DNA from: Mycobacterium sp. 1100029.7
Lineage (GTDB): Bacteria; Actinomycetota; Actinomycetes; Mycobacteriales; Mycobacteriaceae
DNA: 64,000 nucleotides
Direction of reading: 5' to 3'
Assembly: GCF_001665235.1 (NCBI RefSeq)
Contig: NZ_LZSC01000069.1
Coordinates: 1 to 64,000 of the forward strand
Below the pieces are notes generated by a model that saw only the letters and a list, made by a program, of their open reading frames with translations, was not told the DNA's origin and did not search any database. Shown in pieces: positions 28,239 through 36,833 of this stretch. A program made the position numbers and the translations under genes. How positions within the stretch are numbered: position 1 is the stretch's first letter; each line of letters starts with the position of its first letter.

Positions 28239-28605
28239 TGTGACCTCTCACACCTCCTGATCGTTTAAGGAGCCGGCCGCTGGGGGACGATTTCGTCGTT
28301 GAATCGTTTACTTCGTATCCGGCCCATGGGCCACCCTACAGGCGTGCCGCGGCAGCGTTGTCCCTCGGTTTCTCTGAAGATTCGAAGTACTGCTGCGAGC
28401 CTGCGACTAATACCTGGTCGCTCGACGAAACAAGGTGCCGGCTTTTCTTTTGCGCGACTCCCGGATTTCGCGCGGACCAGGGTTTAAGGTGGTCGGAACC
28501 AGGTCAGCAGGTGCCCGCGACGGCAGTGTTACGGGGGACGCACGGCGCGGCCTATTGACCGGTGGGGTTCAGTTGGGGGTTTGCAGACGCTAGGAGGTTG
28601 GCATC
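28239..28605. other. Divergent intergenic region, no gene seen
   Basis: 367 bp lie between the starts of the minus-strand methyltransferase and the plus-strand GT2 gene. Only short open frames without ribosome sites occur. It must carry both promoters; I see no convincing -35/-10 pair. A Shine-Dalgarno AGGAGG at about 28591 belongs to the gene at 28606. Confidence 0.6.
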
Positions 28606-29433
28606 ATGGCGGGCACTGACTCGACGGGGGAGCCGGTGACGTCGGCACCGACCGTCTCGGTGATCACGATCTCGTACAAGGACCTCGACGGGCTCAAGCG
28701 CACCGTCGACAGTGTGCGCGCCCAGCGCTACGCGGGCCGCATCGAGCACATCGTGATCGATGGGGGATCGGGCGAGGAGGTCGTCGAATATCTTTCCGGC
28801 GCCGAGCCGGGCTTCGCGCATTGGCAGTCGGAGCCGGACGGCGGTCGATACGACGCGATGAACCAGGGAATTGCCCGTGCATCGGGAGATCTGTTGTGGT
28901 TCATGCACTCCAGCGATTGCTTTCCCGATCCGGACGCAGTTGCCGACGCCGTCAAGGCGATTGAGGTGCACGGACCGGCGCATGAGGTGTGGGGCTACGG
29001 GATGGACAATCTCGTAGGGCTTGGGCGCGTGCGCAGCCCCATACCGTTCAGCCTTCGTAAGTTCCTCGCCGGCTGGCAGACGGTCCCGCATCAAGCTTCG
29101 TTCTACGGTTCGTCGCTGATCAGCACGTTGGTCGGCTACGACCTCGACTTCGGGATCGCCGCGGACCAGGAGTTCATTCTGCGAGCCGCGCTGCTGCGTG
29201 AGCCCGTCACGCTGCGGCGGGTGCTGTGTGACTTCGACACGAACGGGGTCGGGACCAACCGCCCGCCCAGCGAGGTGTTCAGCGATCTGCGCCGTATGTG
29301 GGACATGCACGGCCGCTATCCGTGGGGGGGACGGCGATTGTCGCGCGCCTACCTACGCGCCGCCGAGAACTACTTTGCGTTCCTGGCCTTCGTGTACCAA
29401 CGGTTGCCGGTGCGCGGCCAATCGAGTACCTAG
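28606..29433 (+). CDS. GT2-family glycosyltransferase (WcaA-like)
   Basis: The 275-aa protein with GT-A motifs: TVSVITISYKDLDGLKRTVDSV, EHIVIDGGSGEE, QSEPDGGRYDAMNQGIARASGDLLWFMHSSDCF. The EPDGGRYDAMNQG pattern marks the colanic-acid/mycobacterial Rv1518-Rv1520 type of GT2. ATG at 28606 follows AGGAGG by 8 nt, a strong site. 4-nt convergent overlap with the next minus-strand gene. Presumed to add one residue of the strain-specific oligosaccharide; sugar unknown. Confidence 0.9.
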   Translation: MAGTDSTGEPVTSAPTVSVITISYKDLDGLKRTVDSVRAQRYAGRIEHIVIDGGSGEEVVEYLSGAEPGFAHWQSEPDGGRYDAMNQGIARASGDLLWFMHSSDCFPDPDAVADAVKAIEVHGPAHEVWGYGMDNLVGLGRVRSPIPFSLRKFLAGWQTVPHQASFYGSSLISTLVGYDLDFGIAADQEFILRAALLREPVTLRRVLCDFDTNGVGTNRPPSEVFSDLRRMWDMHGRYPWGGRRLSRAYLRAAENYFAFLAFVYQRLPVRGQSST

Positions 29434-30395
29434 GCCCGTCGCAGCCAGAACGACCCGGGCTCGCGGGAATCCAGCTGTTCTCGCAGCACCGGGCAGGCCG
29501 CGGTCAGTTCGTCTGGATAGTGGTGCTTCAAAAAGTTCAGCGCGCCAATGATTTTGAACTCGGAGTTGTAGCTCAGGAAAGCTTCGAGCAAATACTGCTC
29601 ATTCCAGAAGCAACCGGACTGTATCCATTCGTCCAAATAATCCTTCGGGCTGAAGATGTCATGGATGTGAATCAGCACGCCCGAGTTGAGGATCGGCAGG
29701 ATCTCGAGGTATTCGAACAACACATCGCCCTGCGGCCGAATAATGTGTGACGAGTCGATGAACAGGATGTCGTTGTCTTCCAATTGACTGAACAGCGACG
29801 TGTCGATCAGCTCAACCGGCTTGCGGACGACATTCACACCGAGCTGCTCGAGCCATCCCACCTCGTATGGCTCGACGCAGACGTGCTCGCACTGATATCC
29901 GGGATCGTCGGTGCGGTTGGCGCGTAGCGCACTGGCGGCCAGTAGTGTCGACCGGCCACTTCCGATCTCGAAGATGCGTTTCGGCTTGAACAACCGGATC
30001 ATGTTGTACAGGTATTCGGCGTCGCCCGACTCGAAGAAACCGTTCCGGTAGTAAAATTCGTGGTCGGCTTGCTGGTACACCGGGAATTTGATCAGTTCGT
30101 CATTGAAGTGAAACTTCTTCAACAGATCCAACTGTTCGTCGACGTTCCAATCGATGCCCCGAAGCTCGCGATCGTCGGACAGCGGCTTTCTCAGATGCGC
30201 AGGATTGAACAACGGCTCGTAGTAGTGATCGAGCAGCGGATAGATTCCTATTTTCCTGAACACGCGCAAGGTCAGCGGCATGCGCCCGAATCCAGTTTGT
30301 CGGATCACTCGCAACGCGAAAGAGGCACTCGCGGTGATCGGAACCAACGCGAAATCAATCAGTGCGAAACAGAATTTCTGAAAATTAGCCATCAT
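29430..30395 (-). CDS. Class I SAM methyltransferase (Methyltransf_24-like)
   Basis: The 321-aa protein carries RIFEIGSGRSTLLAASAL as SAM-binding loop, CVEPYEVGWLEQL, NDILFIDSSHIIRPQGDVLFEYLEILP and VLIHIHDIFSPKDYL. The order EIGSG-EP-DIDSSH-HDIF is that of TylF-like/Methyltransf_24 enzymes. An N-terminal region of about 100 residues precedes the core. GC falls clearly near the start (23 of 60 in 30361-30420), unlike the GPL core genes, which suggests transfer. Its stop overlaps the convergent GT2 gene by 4 nt. Substrate unknown. Confidence 0.82.
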   Translation of the reverse strand: MMANFQKFCFALIDFALVPITASASFALRVIRQTGFGRMPLTLRVFRKIGIYPLLDHYYEPLFNPAHLRKPLSDDRELRGIDWNVDEQLDLLKKFHFNDELIKFPVYQQADHEFYYRNGFFESGDAEYLYNMIRLFKPKRIFEIGSGRSTLLAASALRANRTDDPGYQCEHVCVEPYEVGWLEQLGVNVVRKPVELIDTSLFSQLEDNDILFIDSSHIIRPQGDVLFEYLEILPILNSGVLIHIHDIFSPKDYLDEWIQSGCFWNEQYLLEAFLSYNSEFKIIGALNFLKHHYPDELTAACPVLREQLDSREPGSFWLRRA

Positions 30396-30643
30396 TCGCT
30401 ACTGATCGATCATTCAGAGACATTTCGATGTGATTTATCCCCGGTCACGCCGCGATCGTAACATCACCGCCGCTATTTCATCGTCCGTACCGTCGCGCGG
30501 TGTCGGGCCGCGACCGTGTGTTCGGCGGTCGGGGTGGGGTGTGCTGCTGGCGCGTGAAAGCATTGCCTGCGCGAACGGTTCGTCGCGTGCCAAACTTTGG
30601 CCGTGAGGTGCCGACTGGCAACTGCTCGACAAGAGGAGGACGC

Positions 30644-31405
30644 ATGGGGGCGCTCGAATCCTTTTACCGCCTGGTGCAACGCGCGATCGATAAGCGGCAC
30701 GGATACGGAGTCATCAATCGCGGCGGCAACGGTGTCGTCGGACTGATAGACGTCGGTGCTGTAGGCCCATTGCCCAACCCGTGGCATCAGCGCTCTGACC
30801 TGGTCAGTCATGTCCTGCGATTCGAGCCGCGGGATCCCAGCGGCGAGACGCCCCGAGTGGTCACGATCGATGCGGCGTTATGGAGCGAGCAGGCAAAGCT
30901 GCCGTTCTACGTGTATGCGGGCCAGTCGGGCCACGGCTCTTCGTTGTTTCGGCAGAACATCGACTACGTGCGGGAGAACTTCGACGCGCTACGCACTCGG
31001 GGTCCGTCTCACCTTGCTGAGACGTGGTTCGACCGATCGCGTCTAGACCACATCGACGAAATCCAATGCACCACACTGGACTTGGTGTTGGCGGACCGCC
31101 CAGAGCCCTACCATCTGCTGAAAATCGACGCCCAAGGGGCGGAACGGCAGATTCTGGAAGGGGCGGCCAACTTCCTTTCCGGAGACAGTTGCCTTGCTCT
31201 GCAGCTCGAGTTGTTCACGGTGCCGCTGTACGAAGGAATCGCTCTTCGGCCCGAGGTCGAAGAGCTGTTGGACGGTTACGGGTACGGCCTGGTCAAGGAG
31301 TACCCACCGCACGCCACCTTCGACGCGGCCAGCGATTACGTCTACCTGCGTCGCGACGCCTCAGGACCGGTCGCGGACGCTATTCGCGAGGCTTACCAGC
31401 TCTAG
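30644..31405 (+). CDS. FkbM-family methyltransferase
   Basis: The 253-aa protein has a FkbM-type core: VGLIDVGAVGPLPNPW (a variant of the DVGAnxG SAM loop), LRFEPRDP, CTTLDLVLADRPEPYHLLKIDAQGAERQILEGA with the family's K-I-D-x-x-G-x-E signature. FkbM enzymes O-methylate sugars and polyketides. ATG at 30644 with AGAGGAGGA 3 nt upstream. It begins a plus-strand run (30.6-40.5 kb), and the SMP-30-like gene follows 19 nt later. Target hydroxyl unknown. Confidence 0.88.
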   Translation: MGALESFYRLVQRAIDKRHGYGVINRGGNGVVGLIDVGAVGPLPNPWHQRSDLVSHVLRFEPRDPSGETPRVVTIDAALWSEQAKLPFYVYAGQSGHGSSLFRQNIDYVRENFDALRTRGPSHLAETWFDRSRLDHIDEIQCTTLDLVLADRPEPYHLLKIDAQGAERQILEGAANFLSGDSCLALQLELFTVPLYEGIALRPEVEELLDGYGYGLVKEYPPHATFDAASDYVYLRRDASGPVADAIREAYQL

Positions 31406-31424
31406 GTCATCGCCCCCGTCCGCT

Positions 31425-32288
31425 ATGCGTAACGCCGATCGAGTCACCACGCCGGCCGCCCACCACGGCGAGGGTCCGTACTGGGACGTGGCCACCCGTC
31501 GACTCCTGTTTATGGATGTTCTCGCGGGCGAGATTGTCGTGCTTGACGCTTCCGGACGGCTGTCCCGCCACCCGGTGCCGAGCCGTGCGGTCACAGTCGT
31601 CAGGCGTCGGGCATCGGATGGATTCGTGATCGCCACCGAGCGTGGACTCATCGGTGCCGACGAGCGATTGTCAACGTTCGAACCGATCGCCGACGTCACC
31701 GAGGATCCGCTGGTACGCACCAACGATGGAGGCTGTGATCCCTTGGGAGCCTTCATTATTGGAACCATGGCTTACGACGAACGACCGAACGGTGGAGCCG
31801 TCTATCGCGTCACTCCCGATCATGAGGTCACCGAGGTACTGTCACCCGTGTCGATCTCGAACGGACTTCAGTGGTCGGCCGACGGTCGTCGCGCGTATTA
31901 CATCGACACCCCGACGCGACGGGTCGATGTATTCGAGGTCGATCCCGAGTCAGGTGCGTGGTTGCGCCGCCGGGTCCACCTCCACATCGACGACGCCTCC
32001 GGCTATCCCGATGGAATGGCCATCGACGAAGAGGATGGGCTTTGGATCGCGCTGTGGGGCGGCGGCAGTGTCCATCACTACGACTCCTCGGGACGCCTTG
32101 TCGAGGCCATCGGTGTACCCGGCGTCACCCAGGTCAGTTCCTGTACCTTCGGCGGCGACGGGCGTGACGTTCTGTACATCACCACCTCGCGCCAGGGACT
32201 TCCCGACGATCACGAGCCTTCCGCTGGCGCAATATTCGCCGTGGACACCGCGTCGCGGGGTGCGATTGCCGCGGACTTTGCCGGATGA
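31425..32288 (+). CDS. SMP-30/gluconolactonase-like beta-propeller protein
   Basis: The 287-aa six-bladed propeller of the SMP-30/Gnl/LRE family. The metal ligands of the family can be placed: Glu in HHGEGPYWD near residue 16, Asn in RTNDGGCDPLG, Asn in SISNGLQWS and Asp in YPDGMAIDEE. Known members hydrolyse sugar or xenobiotic lactones with Ca2+ or Zn2+. No signal peptide, so it is probably cytosolic. Its place between FkbM methyltransferases is unusual for a GPL locus; a role on a sugar-acid lactone intermediate would fit the acid-sugar-like genes further on, but that is inference. Confidence 0.85.
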   Translation: MRNADRVTTPAAHHGEGPYWDVATRRLLFMDVLAGEIVVLDASGRLSRHPVPSRAVTVVRRRASDGFVIATERGLIGADERLSTFEPIADVTEDPLVRTNDGGCDPLGAFIIGTMAYDERPNGGAVYRVTPDHEVTEVLSPVSISNGLQWSADGRRAYYIDTPTRRVDVFEVDPESGAWLRRRVHLHIDDASGYPDGMAIDEEDGLWIALWGGGSVHHYDSSGRLVEAIGVPGVTQVSSCTFGGDGRDVLYITTSRQGLPDDHEPSAGAIFAVDTASRGAIAADFAG

Positions 32289-32366
32289 CGGCGGCTGCGC
32301 CGGCCTGACGGGCTACCTGGGGGCCTGATTGTCGATGCGGCGCACGGGATTTTGGAGGCTGATAGT

Positions 32367-33263
32367 GTGCAAATCGTGCCCGTGACGCCTGTGACTTCAC
32401 TTCCGTACGTGCCGAGCCGCGACTTTATCTATGACTTTCTACGCAGTCGCGGACCTGCCGATCTTTACCTCGATGTCGGTGCGGCATCCGGCGAAATCAG
32501 TGAGCGCATAGCGGACAACGCCTCGCACGTCTTGGCATTCGAGCCCTTTCCAAACAACGCCCAACTTTTCAGGAAGCGGCTTGCCGACTATCCGCATGTC
32601 CAGTTGGTGGAGAAGGCGGTATCAAGTCGGAAAGGGCGAACCACATTATTTGTCGGCTCGACGGTGCAAGGTGACGAACCGGGCTGGGATGATCAAGTTG
32701 GTTACTCGTCCGTCGGAATGATCGGCACCTCCGTGGCGGCCACGCTGAACAACTACGTATCGATCGGCCTGGCAGCCCTGCGCCGCAAGCGTGGTGCGAC
32801 CCTGGTCCGGGTCCAGACAACCACTCTCGACGCCGAATTGGGAGGGCGAACCGTCGACTTCGTGAAGGTCGACGTGCAGGGCGCCGAAGGCCGAGTGCTC
32901 GAGGGCGCCGAGTCGGCACTGAAGTCGCACCGAATCAAATTGATGTATTTGGAGTGGTCGGGTGATGCCGAGGTGGAGAGGCGCCTCGACGACGCCGGCT
33001 ACGCAATTTTCGATTCGGTGTATGTCGGTTCCGGATCGGACGCGGCGCGTAACAACTTCGAGAGCAAGGGTTTCGAAGTTATCGGACTAATACCATTGTC
33101 GATCGGACAGCCTGCGCTGGAAATGATTTATCGCGGACCAGGCTCCGATATTGGACCAGTGTTACGTGAGTTAAATGGGGTTGGTCAATGGATTCAGACA
33201 GACCTGGTAGCCCTGCCGAGCGACGATGCCGGCGAGTTGACGGAGTTTCTCCGGGCCGCGTAA
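32367..33263 (+). CDS. FkbM-family methyltransferase
   Basis: The 298-aa protein has LYLDVGAASGEISERIAD (SAM loop), VLAFEPFPNNAQLFRK and TTLDAELGGRTVDFVKVDVQGAEGRVLEGAE, the classical FkbM order. GTG at 32367 is preferred because GGAGG lies 8 nt upstream; a TTG at 32352 would overlap that site. It follows the SMP-30-like gene by 78 nt. Probably O-methylates a sugar of the variable oligosaccharide; substrate unknown. Less GC-rich than the mps genes. Confidence 0.88.
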   Translation: MQIVPVTPVTSLPYVPSRDFIYDFLRSRGPADLYLDVGAASGEISERIADNASHVLAFEPFPNNAQLFRKRLADYPHVQLVEKAVSSRKGRTTLFVGSTVQGDEPGWDDQVGYSSVGMIGTSVAATLNNYVSIGLAALRRKRGATLVRVQTTTLDAELGGRTVDFVKVDVQGAEGRVLEGAESALKSHRIKLMYLEWSGDAEVERRLDDAGYAIFDSVYVGSGSDAARNNFESKGFEVIGLIPLSIGQPALEMIYRGPGSDIGPVLRELNGVGQWIQTDLVALPSDDAGELTEFLRAA

Positions 33264-33495
33264 GCGCCGCAACAGCCGATCGTCGACAACCAGGAGCAAG
33301 CGTTGCGGCGCAACGCCCTCGAATTCCGCCACCTGCGGGTATCGTTACGCCACGATGCTGCCCCAGGAGGAATTTCGCAGTTGCGAGCGCCGGAACAGGG
33401 CCGGAAAAGGGCCGGAACAGGGGATGTACCGCGGCTCGGTCTTCGGTATGGTCCGAACCCGACAGCACCTCAGACGACAGTGATTTCGCCACGAC

Positions 33496-34476
33496 ATGGG
33501 GGCAAACGCGCCAGCGATGAGTGAGAACAATTCGCCACGCCGGGTGTCGGCAGTCATCCGCGCACTCAACGAAGGCAAGCACATCGGTCGCTTGCTGAAG
33601 GGACTTGAGCAGCAGACCGTCAAGCTCGACGAGATCATCCTGGTCGACTCCGGCTCGACAGACGACACGGTCGCGATTGCCGAAGCTGCCGGCTGCACCA
33701 TCGTGCACATCGCGAAGAACGAATTCTCTTTTGGGCGTGCGCTTAATAGAGGGTGCGCCGCGGCGACCGGCGACATCCTGCTGTTCGCGTCGGCGCACGT
33801 ATACCCGGTCTACAACACCTACGTCGAGCACATCGTCAGCGCGTTCGACCGGGAGGGTGTGGCCATCGCGTACGGACGCCAAGTCGGAGATGAGCGAACG
33901 AAGTTCTCCGAATCGCGGGTGATGCTGAAATGGTTTCCCAATCAGAACATCTGGGACCAGGGGCACCCGTTCAGCAACAACGCCAATGCTGCGGTGTTGA
34001 GGTCGGTCTGGCAGCAGACTCCCTACGACGAGACCCTGACCGGGCTGGAAGACCTCGACTTCGCCAAGAAGGCACTGGACCGAGGGTGCAAGATCGCCTA
34101 TGTGGCGGATGCGCCGGTGGTCCACGTGCACGAGGAAACGTGGAGCACCATCCGCAACCGGTACCGGCGCGAGGCCATGGCTTATGCCCGCATCGTGAAG
34201 GGATCGGAGATGACGCTTCCGCGTGCGCTGGGGCTGGCGTTGACGAACATTGCGGGCGATTACCGAGAGGCGGTGAAGGCGAACCTGTTGCGCAGCAACG
34301 CATTGAGCATCCCGCAATTTCGGTTCGCGCAGTTCATCGGGGCTTGGCAGGGGTTCCGCGAGCCGGACCATGTGTCGGCGCGGCTGTTGGAACGCTTCTA
34401 CTATCCGGCCGGGTCGCAGGGCAACGAGCCTCCGCCCGAGCCCGGTCGCAGGATCGTCTACTCCGAAGACTCCTGA
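33496..34476 (+). CDS. GT2-family glycosyltransferase, first gene of the CMP-sugar-like operon
   Basis: The 326-aa GT-A enzyme has RVSAVIRALNEGKHIGRLLKGLEQQ, EIILVDSGSTDDTVAIAE and LLFASAHVYP, a rhamnosyltransferase-like variant that lacks a plain DxD but keeps SAHVYP. LTGLEDLDFAKKALDRG holds the catalytic-base region. ATG at 33496 or 33517; neither has an ideal ribosome site. A 21-nt gap leads to the cytidylyltransferase, and the next three genes overlap or nearly so, so this is probably one operon. A glycosyltransferase here could use the sugar made by the following genes. Confidence 0.88.
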   Translation: MGANAPAMSENNSPRRVSAVIRALNEGKHIGRLLKGLEQQTVKLDEIILVDSGSTDDTVAIAEAAGCTIVHIAKNEFSFGRALNRGCAAATGDILLFASAHVYPVYNTYVEHIVSAFDREGVAIAYGRQVGDERTKFSESRVMLKWFPNQNIWDQGHPFSNNANAAVLRSVWQQTPYDETLTGLEDLDFAKKALDRGCKIAYVADAPVVHVHEETWSTIRNRYRREAMAYARIVKGSEMTLPRALGLALTNIAGDYREAVKANLLRSNALSIPQFRFAQFIGAWQGFREPDHVSARLLERFYYPAGSQGNEPPPEPGRRIVYSEDS

Positions 34477-34497
34477 ATTACCCACCGTTAGGGAGCA

Positions 34498-35169
34498 ATG
34501 ACTCGCACCGTCGCCGTCGTACCGATGCGTCACAACAGTGAGCGCGTCCCCGGGAAGAACTACCGCCTGCTGGCCGGAGTCCCGTTGTACCACCACATTA
34601 TTCGGACGTTGGCCGCGGTGCCTGAAATCGATCTCGTCGTGATCGACACCGACAGCGACTTCATCATCGCCGACTGCGCCGCGTTCTTCCCGCAAGTGCA
34701 GGTGCTGCTGCGGCCCGAGCATCTGCGTGACGGCAATATCGCGATGAACGATGTGCTGCTCAATACGCTGGACCAGGTCGACGCCGACATCGTGCTGCAG
34801 ACGCATTCGACGAACCCATTCCTGAAGGCGGACACAGTATCTGCGGCGCTGAAGCTGTTTTCGGCACCCGGCCGTGAGTACGACTCGGTGTTCAGTGTCA
34901 CGCGCCTGCAGGCACGCCTGTGGGACGCCGAGATACGACCGGTCAATCACGACCCGTCGGTGCTGTTGCGGACGCAGGACCTCCCACCGCTCTACATCGA
35001 GAACTCCTGCTTTTTCATCTTCACTCCGAAACTGTTGCGGGAGCGCGGTACCCGCATCGGTGCGCACCCGTACATGGTGGAGATGGCCCCCCTGGAGGCT
35101 GTGGACATCGACAACGAAGAGGATTTCTCGTTGGCGGCTGCCATCGCCGAGAGCAGGATCAGCACATGA
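34498..35169 (+). CDS. CMP-sugar synthetase-like cytidylyltransferase (NeuA/KdsB superfamily)
   Basis: The 223-aa nucleotidyltransferase begins VAVVPMRHNSERVPGKN, the CTP-binding signature of acylneuraminate/Kdo cytidylyltransferases. LQTHSTNPFL sits at the position of their LQPTSP motif, and AVDIDNEEDFSLA carries the conserved metal-site aspartates. Family members make CMP-sialic, CMP-pseudaminic, CMP-legionaminic acid or CMP-Kdo; some act on phosphonates. No NeuB/PseI/KdsA-type synthase is in the window, so the substrate cannot be named. Such an enzyme is unexpected in a GPL cluster. Its stop overlaps the next ATG by 4 nt. A short AGGGAG site precedes the ATG. Confidence 0.85.
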   Translation: MTRTVAVVPMRHNSERVPGKNYRLLAGVPLYHHIIRTLAAVPEIDLVVIDTDSDFIIADCAAFFPQVQVLLRPEHLRDGNIAMNDVLLNTLDQVDADIVLQTHSTNPFLKADTVSAALKLFSAPGREYDSVFSVTRLQARLWDAEIRPVNHDPSVLLRTQDLPPLYIENSCFFIFTPKLLRERGTRIGAHPYMVEMAPLEAVDIDNEEDFSLAAAIAESRIST

Positions 35170-36098
35170 GCGCCCCACTGATCCTCGTCACCTGCCGCCA
35201 GATGCAGGTCGAACTTCCGCGACACCGCGAGAGAATCGAGAAGCTCGGCTACGAGGTTCTGGCGCCGGATCTGGCTGGGCGTCAACAGTTCACCGCCGCG
35301 GAATTACTCGAGTACGGCGATCGTCTGGTGGGGATCATCGCGGGCGACGACGAACTCGACCGGACATTCTTCGACGGTGCCGACAAACTCAAGACACTGA
35401 TCCGCTGGGGGATCGGCATGGACTCCGTGGACCACGAGGCTGCGCGAGAGCACGGGGTGACCGTGCGCAACACCCCGGGCGTCTTCGGCCAGGAAGTCGC
35501 CGACTCGGCGTTCGGCTACATCTTGAACCTTGTCCGCGGTTACATAGCGGTGGACGCGGCAGTGCGCCGGGGCGAATGGCCCAAAGTGGAAGGCCTGACC
35601 CTGGCCGGGGCGCGGCTGGGGATCGTGGGTTTTGGTGCGATCGGTCATGAGGTTGCCAAGCGCGCAAAGGGTTTCGATATGGATGTGGTCGCCTACGACC
35701 CGTTCGCCGATGGCGCACACTCCGACGTGGCACTCGTCGACCTCGAACAGCTATTGGCGACAAGCCGTTTCATCGTCCTGGCCTGTCCACTGACGCCTGA
35801 CACGCACCACCTGATCAACGCGGAGCGTCTTGCCCTGGTGCGCCGGGACGCCTACCTGGTGAACGTGGCCCGCGGGCCCGTAGTGGCCGAGCAGGACCTG
35901 ATCGCGGCGCTCAAGGACGGTCGGTTGGCGGGAGCCGCGCTCGATGTGTTCGAGGTCGAGCCGCTGCCGCTGGACAGTGAGCTGCGCACCTTGCCGAACG
36001 TCGTGCTGGGCGCGCACAACGGATCCAACACCCGCGAGGGCGTCATACGGGCGAGCAACGCGGCGGTCGACTTTCTGATCGAGGAGCTGAGCCGGTGA
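35166..36098 (+). CDS. D-2-hydroxyacid dehydrogenase (PGDH-like), NAD-dependent
   Basis: The 310-aa protein of the D-isomer-specific 2-hydroxyacid dehydrogenase family has the NAD motif GIVGFGAIGHEVAKRAKG, catalytic Arg in VNVARGPVV, Glu in DVFEVEPLP and His in LGAHNGSNT. IRWGIGMDSVDHEAA marks the phosphoglycerate-dehydrogenase-like branch. Known relatives oxidise or reduce C3-C6 2-hydroxy acids. It sits between a cytidylyltransferase and an SDR with ATGA/GTGA overlaps on both sides, so it most likely acts in building the CMP-linked sugar or acid rather than in serine synthesis. No ACT domain is present. Confidence 0.9.
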   Translation: MSAPLILVTCRQMQVELPRHRERIEKLGYEVLAPDLAGRQQFTAAELLEYGDRLVGIIAGDDELDRTFFDGADKLKTLIRWGIGMDSVDHEAAREHGVTVRNTPGVFGQEVADSAFGYILNLVRGYIAVDAAVRRGEWPKVEGLTLAGARLGIVGFGAIGHEVAKRAKGFDMDVVAYDPFADGAHSDVALVDLEQLLATSRFIVLACPLTPDTHHLINAERLALVRRDAYLVNVARGPVVAEQDLIAALKDGRLAGAALDVFEVEPLPLDSELRTLPNVVLGAHNGSNTREGVIRASNAAVDFLIEELSR

Positions 36099-36817
36099 CC
36101 GCGGCGATCATCGTCACGGGGGCCGCCGGGGGGATCGGCACGGCGCTGTGCGACCGGGTGCGCAAAGACGGGTACCTCGCGATCGGAATCGACAGAAACG
36201 TCGCGCCGGCCGCCGACACCTACCTCCAGGTGGACCTGAGCCAGTCCGAGGAGCTGGTGGAGTTGGGGCGCGAGCTCGCCAAAGACTATGAGCTGAAGGC
36301 TATCGTGCACAACGGGGCGGTACAGCCCATTGCGGGGGCGGGGGACACGCCCTTCGACGAATGGACAAACGCCTTGCGGGTCAACGTGCTTGCCGTGGAC
36401 GCCCTGATCTCGGGCAGCCGCGAAAATCTCGCCGCTCATGACGGTTCGGTGGTCGTCATCACCAGCGTGCACGGCCGCGCGACAACGGGAGGTATCACGG
36501 CGTACGCCACGACGAAAGCGGCACTGGAGGGTTGGGTGCGGTCGGCGGCAATGGACCTCGGACCCAGCATCCGCGTCAACGCCATCGCGCCGGGGGCGAT
36601 CGACACCGCCAAACTCCGTGAGGGATTTGCGCGCTGGGGCGAAACGGCCGAGGAACGCAAGGAAGTGTTGCGCCAGCGCACTGCGCTGCGGCGCATCGGC
36701 GAGCCCAGTGACGTCGCCGGCGCGGTTTCGTTCCTGATCGGCGATGACGCACGCTTCATCACCGGCACGGTGCTGGTCGTCGACGGTGGTGCGACGGCGC
36801 GGCTGGGGTCCGAATGA
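36095..36817 (+). CDS. Short-chain dehydrogenase/reductase (classical SDR)
   Basis: The 240-aa protein has IVTGAAGGIGTAL, HNGAVQP in place of the usual NNAG, the catalytic Ser in VVITSVHGRA, Y-x3-K in AYATTKAALEGW, and the terminus TGTVLVVDGGATARL. It starts inside the stop of the dehydrogenase gene (GTGA). Two oxidoreductases in a row next to a cytidylyltransferase suggest two redox steps on one intermediate. It is not FabG1-like beyond the fold. A DUF115-like gene follows after 16 nt. Confidence 0.9.
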   Translation: MTAAIIVTGAAGGIGTALCDRVRKDGYLAIGIDRNVAPAADTYLQVDLSQSEELVELGRELAKDYELKAIVHNGAVQPIAGAGDTPFDEWTNALRVNVLAVDALISGSRENLAAHDGSVVVITSVHGRATTGGITAYATTKAALEGWVRSAAMDLGPSIRVNAIAPGAIDTAKLREGFARWGETAEERKEVLRQRTALRRIGEPSDVAGAVSFLIGDDARFITGTVLVVDGGATARLGSE

Positions 36818-36833
36818 GGGGAGACACAACGCA

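Noticed and set aside
33079..35178. Minus-strand open frame of 699 codons
   Set aside because: It is antisense to two recognisable genes (GT2 and cytidylyltransferase) and the protein has no family features; GC-rich third positions keep antisense frames open.
34498..36098. Phosphonate (CMP-phosphonate) pathway reading of the cytidylyltransferase-dehydrogenase pair
   Set aside because: Some phosphonate pathways use related enzymes, but no PEP mutase or phosphonopyruvate enzyme is in the window, and the neighbours are glycan genes.
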